From the NCBI GenBank assembly GCA_035509195.1, contig DATJLT010000313.1:1-23433 (forward strand): a stretch of 23,433 nt of DNA. The letters are read 5' to 3'. Position 1 is the first letter of the stretch; the number at the start of each line of letters is the position of its first letter. The notes under the pieces are model-generated. The model worked only from the letters and a program-made list of their open reading frames with translations, did no database searches and was not told the DNA's origin. Shown one piece after another: positions 15,226-22,165 of the stretch. Made by a program: the position numbers and the translations under genes. This DNA is from Chersky-822 sp035509195. Lineage in GTDB: Bacteria; Actinomycetota; Actinomycetes; Streptosporangiales; Streptosporangiaceae.

Positions 15226-15525
15226 ATGGCTACGGACTACGACAGCCCAAGGAAGACTGACGAAGAGCTCACTGAGGACAGCTTGCAGGAACTGCAAGCG
15301 CGGCGGATGGACAAGTCGTCGACCGCGATCGACCTTGACCCCGATGATGCTGCCGAATCGCTTGAGCTACCAGGGGCTGACCTTTCCAGCGAAGAGCTTT
15401 CTTTCAAGGTGATCCCCAGGCAGGCCGACGAGTTCACCTGCTCAAGCTGCTTCCTTGTGCATCACAGGAGCCAGCTCGCGGAGACCCGCGGCGGTGAGCT
15501 GATCTGCCGGGAGTGCGCGGCCTAG
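15226..15525 (+). CDS. DUF4193-family small zinc-ribbon-like protein
   Basis: A 99-residue acidic protein. The N-terminal MATDYDSPRKTDEEL and C-terminal DEFTCSSCFLVHHRSQLA ... CREC are the hallmarks of DUF4193, a family found widely in actinobacteria and of unknown function. The two CxxC pairs (TCSSC and ICREC) would bind one zinc ion as a ribbon. The middle is rich in Asp/Glu (IDLDPDDAAESLELPG). It has its own promoter region and strong ribosome-binding site. It converges with the esterase gene, leaving a 30-bp gap with no convincing terminator. Confidence 0.92.
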   Translation: MATDYDSPRKTDEELTEDSLQELQARRMDKSSTAIDLDPDDAAESLELPGADLSSEELSFKVIPRQADEFTCSSCFLVHHRSQLAETRGGELICRECAA

Positions 15526-15555
15526 GCCGGGCGCGTGTTTGCCACTGGCCGCTCA

Positions 15556-17040
15556 TCATGCCGGCCAGATCGCACGTTCGTCACCGCGCGGGTCGAGTAC
15601 GACCGAGCCGCCACCGGTGTCGAATACGCGCACCTGACGGCTCGCGTCGAAGGCCGGCCAGCCGGGATCGCTGCCGCGCGCGAACGCGATCCAGGCCGCG
15701 TGCATGTCCGCGGCCAAGTCCTTTGGAGCATTTGTGCCGATAAGGGAGACGGCATCGCTTGCAGACAAATTGTCGAAGACGAAAGGGATCTCCATGACGT
15801 GTCCCGCGCCGATAGGCGGGTGACCCCATGCGAACTCATAGAAGTAAGTCGGAGCCGGTCCGCCCGACCTGGCGTCCGCGACCGCGATCGCGGGGAGCCT
15901 GAAAAACCTGTCGGTCAGCAGCGCGGAGAAAACATCGCCGGACTTCGCGCCCTTGCGGTTCGCCTGGTAAAGGGCGACGACCTCGCTGGTGGCGCCAAGA
16001 GCCGCCGCTACCGTGCCGAGCAACTCGGGCGTGATCGCGTCGATCATGCCAGGCGGTACCAGGAAGAACCTGAACTCTTCCGAGTTCGTGCCGATCAGCA
16101 GCGGCACGTCAGCTCCGCTGCCAGCCGCGATGGCCGCGAGCGGGTGCGCTGGCAGCGTGTCACCGTCGATGACCGGTATGAACGCCATGGAACTCGCCAC
16201 GATCGTCGGGCCGAACCTGGCAGGGTCAGGTGCCGCAGACAGCGCGTCGCGGACCTGGATCTGTGCCTTGATCAGCGTGCCTGTGTCGAGTTCCGCGATG
16301 CCGGCGGCTGAGACGTCGTTCTCGCTGAGCGCCTCGCCGAGCGCGAGGCCCAGTTCGGCCGTGACCAGGGCAGCGTCGGCAGGGTCCGCCGCCGCCTGTA
16401 CAGAGCCGCTTTCCGCGATGACCTTGCTGAACAGGCCGCGGGCGGCCGGCATCGTCATCAGCGTCACCGCGCTCATCGCCCCGGCTGACTCGCCGGCGAT
16501 CGTGACGTTAGCCGGGTCGCCGCCGAAGGCCGCGATGTTGTCGCGCACCCATTCGAGCGCGGCGATCTGGTCGAGCAAACCCCGGTTGGCCGGTGCGTCT
16601 GGCAGCAACGCGAAGCCCTCGGCGCCCAGGCGGTAGTTGATCGCCGCGAAGACCACGCCGTCCCTGGCGAACGCGGTGCCGTCGTACATCGGGATCGCGC
16701 AGTTGCCGTTCGCGAACGCGCCGCCGTGGATCCAGACGATGACGGGGCGGTCGCCTCCGTTGTCGGCTGGCGCCCAGATGTTGAGGTTCAGCCAGTCATC
16801 GCCAGGCACCTCAGGCTCGGGCAGCACGATGTCGAACGGCGCGGGGTAGGCGGGCTTCGGCGGGGTAGGGCCGTACGCGGTCGCGTCGCGGACTCCGGTC
16901 CATGGTTTCGGCGGCAGAGGCGCGGCGAACCGGAGTTCGCCGGTCGGGCTGGCCGCGTAGGGAATGCCGAGGAAACTCATGACGCCGTCGCTGAGGCGGC
17001 CGCGAACCTGCCCGTACCTGGTCGCAACGACTGGTTCCAT
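15556..17040 (-). CDS. Type B carboxylesterase
   Basis: Alpha/beta-hydrolase of 494 residues. The oxyanion-hole motif is WIHGGAF (103-109), the nucleophile elbow is GESAGAMS with Ser185, the acid is Glu321 or Glu322 (GTNSEEFRFF) and the base is His414 (GAGHVMEIPFVF). Length and motif order match the bacterial para-nitrobenzyl-esterase group. There is no signal peptide, so it is intracellular. The ATG at 17040 gives the normal N-terminus (EPVVATRYGQVRG); the frame extends to a GTG at 17070 but those ten extra residues are not family-like and would cover an inverted repeat. No clear Shine-Dalgarno precedes the ATG. It is divergent from the amidohydrolase gene. Confidence 0.93.
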   Translation of the reverse strand: MEPVVATRYGQVRGRLSDGVMSFLGIPYAASPTGELRFAAPLPPKPWTGVRDATAYGPTPPKPAYPAPFDIVLPEPEVPGDDWLNLNIWAPADNGGDRPVIVWIHGGAFANGNCAIPMYDGTAFARDGVVFAAINYRLGAEGFALLPDAPANRGLLDQIAALEWVRDNIAAFGGDPANVTIAGESAGAMSAVTLMTMPAARGLFSKVIAESGSVQAAADPADAALVTAELGLALGEALSENDVSAAGIAELDTGTLIKAQIQVRDALSAAPDPARFGPTIVASSMAFIPVIDGDTLPAHPLAAIAAGSGADVPLLIGTNSEEFRFFLVPPGMIDAITPELLGTVAAALGATSEVVALYQANRKGAKSGDVFSALLTDRFFRLPAIAVADARSGGPAPTYFYEFAWGHPPIGAGHVMEIPFVFDNLSASDAVSLIGTNAPKDLAADMHAAWIAFARGSDPGWPAFDASRQVRVFDTGGGSVVLDPRGDERAIWPA

Positions 17041-17058
17041 GTCAGAACTGTGCCACAG

Positions 17059-17070
17059 GTGACGAGTCAC
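17059..17070. promoter_or_regulatory. Inverted repeat GTGAC-GA-GTCAC
   Basis: A perfect 5-2-5 inverted repeat 18 bp upstream of the esterase ATG, within the divergent esterase/amidohydrolase promoter region. Placement suits a repressor operator, but it is short and no regulator gene is adjacent. Confidence 0.3.
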
Positions 17071-17130
17071 TAGACAGTCCTGCGGGCCGGGTCTTCAGCC
17101 AGTGGTTCTGGAACGGAACAAAAACGAGGG

Positions 17131-17144
17131 CTGGCCCAGGCCAG
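17131..17144. promoter_or_regulatory. Inverted repeat CTGGCC-CA-GGCCAG
   Basis: A perfect 6-2-6 inverted repeat in the middle of the 162-bp divergent region between the esterase and amidohydrolase genes. It could be an operator for a dimeric regulator. GC-rich palindromes occur by chance in this genome, so support is modest. Confidence 0.3.
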
Positions 17145-17202
17145 TTGAGCGCGAGATGATCAGCCAATACGCGACCGGCAGCGACGCGGATCTGGAGGAT
17201 AT

Positions 17203-18900
17203 GTGTCGAGCTACGCGGACCTGATCTTCAGCGGCGGCCCGATCTACACGGCCGACGCCGCCGGCAGGCATCTTGTCCCCGCGACTGGCAAGGGCGGGCG
17301 CCCGGCCGACTCGGTGGCCGTCGCCGTTGGCAAGATCATCGCGGTGTCAGCAGCCGACGACGCTGAGCTGCGTGAACTGCGCGGGCCTGATACCGAGGTC
17401 ATCGACCTGGCCGGGCGGGCGCTGCTTCCCGGCTTCACCGACGCGCACGTGCATCCGGCGTTCGCCGGCGTGACGATGGTTGCCTGCAACCTGATTGGCG
17501 CCGCGACACTTGACGAGGCGCTCGGGCGGATCAAGACGTACGCGGATCAGCATCCCGACCTCGAATGGATCTCGGGAAGCGGCTGGCGGATGGAGTGGTT
17601 CGAGCGGGGCACTCCGAGCAGGCAGCAGCTTGACGCCGTCACCGGCCGCCGTCCGGCGTTCATTCTCAACCGGGACGGTCACGGCGGCTGGGCCAACACC
17701 AGGGCCTTCGAGGCAGCCGGGTTCGACGCCCGCACGCCTGACCCTCCCGACGGCCGGTTTGAGCGCGAGCACGACGGGTCGCTACAGGGGACGGTGCATG
17801 AGGGAGCGGCGGACCTGCTCGGGGCCTACGTGCCGAAACCGTCCTTTGACCAGCGGCTGACCGGTCTTATGCTCGCGCAGCAGCATCTGCATGAGCGCGG
17901 CATCACGTCCTGGCAGGACGCGATCGTCGGCGAGTATCTGGGGTCGCAGGACCCGCTGCCCGTTTACCTGGCGGCGGCGCGGGCCGGTCAGCTCACCGCG
18001 CGGGTGCGCGGTGCCCTCTGGTGGGACCGGTCGCGTGGCGCATCGCAAATTGACGAGATCGCCGGGCGGAGGGAAACCTCGCGGACCGGGCGGTTCAGGG
18101 CAGACACGATCAAGATCATGCAAGACGGCGTGGCGGAGAGTTTCACGGCAGGGATGCTCGAGCCTTACCTGGATTCCTGCGGGTGCCAGACCAGCGAGCG
18201 CGGCCTGTCTCACGTGGATCCCGGGGAACTGCGCGAGTACGCGACCACCCTGGACGGGCTCGGATTCCAGTTGCACTTCCACGCGATCGGCGACCGTGCG
18301 GTCAGGGAGTGCCTGGACGCCATTGAAGCGGCGCAGGCGGCCAACGGCCGCAACGATCACCGGCACCACATCGCTCACCTCCAGGTCGTTCACCCCGACG
18401 ATGTGCCCAGGTTCGCCGCACTCGGCGTCACCGCCAACATGCAGGCGCTGTGGGCCGCGCACGAGCCGCAACTCGACGACCTGACGATCCCGTTCCTCGG
18501 CCCAGAGCGGGCCTCGCGGCAGTACCTGTTCGGTGACCTGCTGCGTTCTGGCGCCCGCCTGGCGGCGGGCAGTGACTGGGCGGTGAGCAGCGCCAACCCG
18601 CTGCGTGCCCTTCACGTGGCCGTGAACAGGTCGCTGCAGGGATCGGTGGGCGCCGAGGCCGAGCCGTTCCTGCCCGCGCAGGCACTGACGGCGCCTGAGG
18701 CGTTCGCGGCGTACACGATCGGCTCGGCGTTCGTGAACCACATTGACGACGTGGCGGGGTCAGTCGACCTAGGGAAGCTGGCCGACGTGATCGTGCTTGA
18801 CCGCGACCCGATCGCCGGGCCGCCCTCGGACATCGGGTCAACGCGGGTGCTCGGCACGTTCGTGGAGGGCGAGGCCGTGTTCCGTGCTCCCTCTCTATAA
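17203..18900 (+). CDS. YtcJ-type amidohydrolase (Amidohydro_3 family)
   Basis: A 565-residue metal-dependent hydrolase. The N-terminal beta-sandwich strand ADLIFSGGPIYTAD is followed by GRALLPGFTDAHVHP with metal ligands His82 and His84. Later ligands are in LHFHAIGDRAV and HHIAHLQVVHP, and the catalytic Asp is in LAAGSDWAVSSANPL. The C-terminus ends with GKLADVIVLDRDP, typical of the family. Substrates of this group (amides, formamides, cyclic imides) cannot be predicted. GTG at 17203, with GGAGG only 4 nt upstream; an overlapping ATG at 17201 is out of frame. No signal peptide. Divergence from a carboxylesterase suggests joint breakdown of an ester/amide compound, as inference only. Confidence 0.9.
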   Translation: MSSYADLIFSGGPIYTADAAGRHLVPATGKGGRPADSVAVAVGKIIAVSAADDAELRELRGPDTEVIDLAGRALLPGFTDAHVHPAFAGVTMVACNLIGAATLDEALGRIKTYADQHPDLEWISGSGWRMEWFERGTPSRQQLDAVTGRRPAFILNRDGHGGWANTRAFEAAGFDARTPDPPDGRFEREHDGSLQGTVHEGAADLLGAYVPKPSFDQRLTGLMLAQQHLHERGITSWQDAIVGEYLGSQDPLPVYLAAARAGQLTARVRGALWWDRSRGASQIDEIAGRRETSRTGRFRADTIKIMQDGVAESFTAGMLEPYLDSCGCQTSERGLSHVDPGELREYATTLDGLGFQLHFHAIGDRAVRECLDAIEAAQAANGRNDHRHHIAHLQVVHPDDVPRFAALGVTANMQALWAAHEPQLDDLTIPFLGPERASRQYLFGDLLRSGARLAAGSDWAVSSANPLRALHVAVNRSLQGSVGAEAEPFLPAQALTAPEAFAAYTIGSAFVNHIDDVAGSVDLGKLADVIVLDRDPIAGPPSDIGSTRVLGTFVEGEAVFRAPSL

Positions 18901-18924
18901 GAGTACTGAGCGTCGGCAGCTTAT

Positions 18925-18938
18925 CGAACGTGTGTTTG
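18925..18938 (+). promoter_or_regulatory. LexA (SOS) box upstream of the AlkB-like gene
   Basis: CGAACGTGTGTTTG matches the Gram-positive SOS-box consensus CGAACRNRYGTTYG at all 14 positions. It ends immediately before the -10 hexamer, so bound LexA would block RNA polymerase. Against the stricter mycobacterial TCGAAC-N4-GTTCGA, it has a perfect left half and 4 of 6 in the right half. Confidence 0.7.
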
Positions 18939-18944
18939 TATACT
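18939..18944 (+). promoter_or_regulatory. -10 element TATACT of a probable leaderless promoter
   Basis: TATACT differs from TATAAT at one position. The ATG of the AlkB-like gene begins 8 nt after it, where transcription would start, and there is no properly spaced Shine-Dalgarno. This indicates a leaderless mRNA. No good -35 hexamer is visible. Confidence 0.6.
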
Positions 18945-18951
18945 AGGCGGC

Positions 18952-19590
18952 ATGAGTGCTGCTTTTCAGGCATCGCTGCTTGATGCCGGTCAGGAGTTCG
19001 GGCTCGGTGACCTTGGTACCCTGTCGCACCGTGTACTTGCCGACGGCGCCTGGGTGGACGTGCTGCCCGGCTGGATGAGCGGCGCGGACGAGTTGTTCGG
19101 GCGACTGCTGCGGACGGTGCCCTGGCGGGCAGAGAGGCGCCCGATGTATGACCAGGTCGTCGACGTGCCACGGCTACTGAGCTGGTACGGCAAGGGCGAG
19201 CGGCTGCCCGATCAGGCACTTGAGCAGGCGATGGCCGCGCTCGACAGCCACTACCGGCCGCGGTTTTCCGATTCGCGGTTTTCCGGTTCGCTGTGCACGG
19301 CAGGTCTGTGCTTGTACAGGGACGGGCGCGACAGCGTCGCCTGGCACGGCGATACCTCCGGGCGGCGGGTGCGGGAGACGATCGTGGCGATCTTGTCGCT
19401 CGGGAATCCGCGTGCGCTGCTGCTGCGGCCCCGTGGCGGCGGCCGGGCGCTGCGGTTCCTCGTGGGGCACGGTGACCTGCTGGTGATGGGTGGTACGTGC
19501 CAGCGGACCTGGGAGCACTCCGTCCCGAAGACAGCGCGGGCGACCGGCCCCCGCATCAGCGTGCAATTCCGCCCCGAGGGGATTCATTAG
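18952..19590 (+). CDS. AlkB-like 2-oxoglutarate/Fe(II)-dependent dioxygenase
   Basis: A 212-residue oxygenase of the AlkB family, which removes alkyl lesions such as 1-methyladenine and 3-methylcytosine from DNA by oxidative demethylation. The metal triad is His132-X-Asp134 (SVAWHGDT) and His189 (TWEHSVPK). Arg201 and Arg207 in PRISVQFRP are the 2-oxoglutarate- and substrate-site arginines of the family signature. CLYRDGRDSV and GHGDLLVMGG are also typical. The ATG at 18952 follows a TATACT -10 by 8 nt, implying leaderless translation. A perfect SOS box overlaps the promoter, so induction by DNA damage through LexA is expected. Its 3' end overlaps the convergent kinase gene by 4 bp. Confidence 0.92.
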   Translation: MSAAFQASLLDAGQEFGLGDLGTLSHRVLADGAWVDVLPGWMSGADELFGRLLRTVPWRAERRPMYDQVVDVPRLLSWYGKGERLPDQALEQAMAALDSHYRPRFSDSRFSGSLCTAGLCLYRDGRDSVAWHGDTSGRRVRETIVAILSLGNPRALLLRPRGGGRALRFLVGHGDLLVMGGTCQRTWEHSVPKTARATGPRISVQFRPEGIH

Positions 19591-20855
19591 GGCTTCGGCG
19601 CGTCGAAGTAGCGCGGGTTGGCGACTGCCAGCCTGGCCGCTACGACATCGGCCAGCTCGAGGCCGGCAGGCAGCGGCCCAAGATCAAGTTCCCGGCTTAC
19701 GATCGCGAGCGCGTTCGCGGCGACCCGTGCGTGGAAGGCAAGCTGGCCGCTCGTGCCGGGCATCACCTCGCTGGTCAGGAACTCTCGTACGGCGTCGAGC
19801 AGTTCCCTTGCGGTCGGCCGCCCGTACGGCGAGTCAGTTAGCTGCCCGGGCTGAGGTCGCCGTGCGGCAGCCCTGGCTGCGGCCTCCGGTCGCAGGTACC
19901 CGAGCAGATCCCACTCCTGCTCGCACACCCGCCGCCCGATCGCGGCGAGCTCAACCGACCGGTGCGCCCCTGACAAGTGCGCCCACGCCTGCGTCAGGCA
20001 GATGACGCCCCAGCGCAACGTCCCGAGGATCTCCCACCAGCGCAGCTCATCGAGTCCGATCGCGGCGCCTCCGGCAGTCCGGTACTCGGTCAGCAACTCC
20101 TCCCGCGATCCGAGCCCGGCCACGGCGCCGGCCGCGCCGAACCGCCAGGCCTTCACGCAGAGCCAGCCGAGATCCTCTGCCGGGTTGCCCGCATGCACCA
20201 GTTCCCAGTCGATGACGGCGGCGAGGCCGGACGGCGCCACGATCAGGTTCCCGAGCCGCAGGTCACCGTGCACGATGACCGGCTCCCTATGCGCCGGCCG
20301 CGAGGCGGCCAGTTCCCGCACGGCCAGCTCGAATACCTCGCTGACCTGCCCGAGTTCACCGAACTCACCGAGTGTCACCTGAAGCTGGGTAAGGGGGTCG
20401 TGCTCGGGGAACCCGGCAGGCACCGGCAGCGCGTGCAGGCCGGCAGCGAACCGCCCGAGTTGACCGCTAAGTGCCGACCGAGCCGGAGCGTACAAGTCGT
20501 CACGCAAGATCCGGCGGGCAATCGTCTCCCCGCCGACCCGCCGCATCACCAGGCCAGGCGTACCGAATGGCTCTGCCGAGTCGCTGCTCACCAGTACCTC
20601 GGGCACCGCGAGGCCCGCCGCGAGCGCAAGGCGCAGAGCCTGCGCCTCGCGCCCCATGGCTCCTGGCTCGCCAGGACGTCCCGGCGGGTCCCTGCGCAGG
20701 ACGAGCTCCACGGGAGGGCCGCCGTCACCAGCCGCGTCGAAGGCCCACGTCTCACGTGACGCTCCGCCGGATAGCCGCACAGGTTCTGACACAGATACGT
20801 CCCCGAGCACCGGCCGCAAGGCCGTCGCCAGCCGCGAGGAATCGACGCCGCTCAC
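19587..20855 (-). CDS. APH-fold kinase fused to a DUF6285-like C-terminal domain
   Basis: A 422-residue protein. Residues about 1-320 form an aminoglycoside-phosphotransferase-type small-molecule kinase: a glycine-rich loop at LSGGASRETW (28-37), the catalytic VHGDLRLGNLIV with Asp198, and the metal-binding IDWE with Asp216. Residues about 344-422 (YGRPTARELLDAVREFL ... NALAIVSRELDLG) resemble DUF6285, usually a separate small protein encoded beside such kinases. The GTG at 20855 overlaps the acyl-CoA dehydrogenase stop (GTGA). The known parallels are LvaA with its small partner LvaB in levulinate catabolism, and the kinase domains of ACAD10/11, which phosphorylate 4-hydroxyacyl-CoA. That activity is the best inference here. 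An antibiotic-resistance role is unlikely. Confidence 0.85.
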   Translation of the reverse strand: MSGVDSSRLATALRPVLGDVSVSEPVRLSGGASRETWAFDAAGDGGPPVELVLRRDPPGRPGEPGAMGREAQALRLALAAGLAVPEVLVSSDSAEPFGTPGLVMRRVGGETIARRILRDDLYAPARSALSGQLGRFAAGLHALPVPAGFPEHDPLTQLQVTLGEFGELGQVSEVFELAVRELAASRPAHREPVIVHGDLRLGNLIVAPSGLAAVIDWELVHAGNPAEDLGWLCVKAWRFGAAGAVAGLGSREELLTEYRTAGGAAIGLDELRWWEILGTLRWGVICLTQAWAHLSGAHRSVELAAIGRRVCEQEWDLLGYLRPEAAARAAARRPQPGQLTDSPYGRPTARELLDAVREFLTSEVMPGTSGQLAFHARVAANALAIVSRELDLGPLPAGLELADVVAARLAVANPRYFDAPKP

Positions 20856-22141
20856 CCTTCTTCCACGCCCTTGGGCGCCCGCTGCCGCATGAACCCGAAC
20901 ATGTACCCGGCAACCCGTCGCATCTGGATCTCCTCGGTGCCCTCCGTGATCCGGTACCTGCGGTGGTGACGGTAAATGTGCTCGAACGGCTTGTGCCGCG
21001 AGTACCCGAGCCCGCCGTGCACTTGCATAGCCCGGTCGGCCGCCTCACAGCACAACCGGTTCGCCCAGTAATTGCACATCGACACCTTGTCAGAGGCAGA
21101 GAACGGGCCGTACTTGTCCATCAGCCACGCCGTCTTGTGTATCAGCGCCCGCAGCATCTCTGCCTGTGTCTGAAGCTCGACCAGCGGAAACTGGATCCCC
21201 TGATTGACGGCCAGCGGCTTGCCGAACGGTGCCCGCTCCTTCGCGTAAGCCACCGACTCGTTAATGCAGTACTGCGCGGCGCCAAGTGAGGAAGCCGCCT
21301 GCCTGATCCGGTTCTCGTTGAAGAAGTGCTGCACGACGGCGAGCCCGCGCCCCTCTTCGCCGAACACCGCGCCGGCGGGCACCCGCACGTCATGCAGGGA
21401 GATCCTGGCGTGGTCGGTGGGCATGTTGAACGTCCAGAGGTACTCCTCGATCACGAAGCCTGGCAAGGACACGGGGACGAGGAATGCCGTGATTCCCTTG
21501 CCGTCCCCGGCTGACCCGCTGGTCCGCGCGAAGATCAGGTCGTGCGAGGCCGCGTGTACTCCGGTATTGAAGGTCTTGGCGCCGTTCAGCACCCACCCGC
21601 CCGCCTCCCCTGCCCCCTTCCTGTCCCTTACCGCGGTCGTTTCCATGTACGTCGCGTCAGACCCGTGATCGGGCTCGGTGATCCCGAACGCGAACCCCCG
21701 CCGCCCGGCGGCCAGCCCTTCAACCCATTCCTCACGCTGTGCCGCCGAGCCGTATTGGAGCATCAGCAGCAGCCCGACGTTGTTCCCGACGATCATGTGC
21801 TCGTTTTGCAGATCGCAGTGCAGCCCGAGGCCCTTGGCGGCCAGGTGCTCCCTGATCACCGCCATGCCGAGATTGGTGCCGTCCCGCCCGCCGTACTCGG
21901 CTGGAAACGCGTAACGGTAATGGCCGGCCGCATCGGCGAGCGTGACCGCCTCCCTGAGCAGTTCCTCCCATTTCCTGTCAGGCAGCCCGCCGCGGTCCCA
22001 GTCGGTCCTGGCGTCCTCACGCCGGTAGTCGAAGAACCTGGCATTGTCGTCGCGCTGCTCAAGCGGCTTGATCTCCCGCTCGATGAACTCATCGAGTTCG
22101 TCGAGGTAGGCAGCGAGTTCGGGTGGCAACTCGAAGTCCAT
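20852..22141 (-). CDS. Acyl-CoA dehydrogenase, ACAD10/11/LvaC-like
   Basis: FAD-dependent enzyme of 429 residues with the usual three-domain layout. Features: an all-alpha N-terminus, the beta-domain motif FAFGITEPDHGSDAT, the helix region VAYAKERAPFGKPLAVNQGIQF, MQVHGGLGYSRHKPFEHIYRHHR, and YRITEGTEEIQ with the Glu in the position of the classical catalytic base. Coupling to an APH-type kinase gene points to the group that removes phosphate from 4-phosphoacyl-CoA to give an enoyl-CoA, rather than a simple beta-oxidation enzyme. The ATG at 22141 lies 8 nt after a TACCGT -10, suggesting a leaderless transcript. The 24-bp gap to the aldo/keto reductase gene is shared as a bidirectional promoter. 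Confidence 0.93.
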   Translation of the reverse strand: MDFELPPELAAYLDELDEFIEREIKPLEQRDDNARFFDYRREDARTDWDRGGLPDRKWEELLREAVTLADAAGHYRYAFPAEYGGRDGTNLGMAVIREHLAAKGLGLHCDLQNEHMIVGNNVGLLLMLQYGSAAQREEWVEGLAAGRRGFAFGITEPDHGSDATYMETTAVRDRKGAGEAGGWVLNGAKTFNTGVHAASHDLIFARTSGSAGDGKGITAFLVPVSLPGFVIEEYLWTFNMPTDHARISLHDVRVPAGAVFGEEGRGLAVVQHFFNENRIRQAASSLGAAQYCINESVAYAKERAPFGKPLAVNQGIQFPLVELQTQAEMLRALIHKTAWLMDKYGPFSASDKVSMCNYWANRLCCEAADRAMQVHGGLGYSRHKPFEHIYRHHRRYRITEGTEEIQMRRVAGYMFGFMRQRAPKGVEEG

Positions 22142-22148
22142 GGAACGC

Positions 22149-22155
22149 TACGGTA
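22149..22155. promoter_or_regulatory. Shared, overlapping -10 elements of a bidirectional promoter
   Basis: The heptamer TACGGTA gives TACGGT on the plus strand (22149-22154) and TACCGT on the minus strand (22155-22150), both fitting the actinobacterial TANNNT -10. Only 24 bp separate the start codons of the two divergent genes, so both promoters must sit inside or next to this gap. -35 elements are not recognisable. Confidence 0.45.
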
Positions 22156-22165
22156 ACTTGTCGCC

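Noticed and set aside
15518..15529. The palindrome CGGCCTAGGCCG at the DUF4193 stop as a terminator
   Set aside because: As a hairpin it would have only a 4-bp stem with a CTAG loop and no T-tract, so it is not a credible terminator.
15535..16311. A 258-residue plus-strand frame opposite the esterase
   Set aside because: It is Arg-rich and motif-free, while the minus-strand frame carries a full type B carboxylesterase triad.
19587..20855. Reading the APH-fold protein as an aminoglycoside or macrolide resistance enzyme
   Set aside because: The DUF6285-like tail and coupling to an acyl-CoA dehydrogenase fit the metabolic LvaA/ACAD10-type kinases much better.
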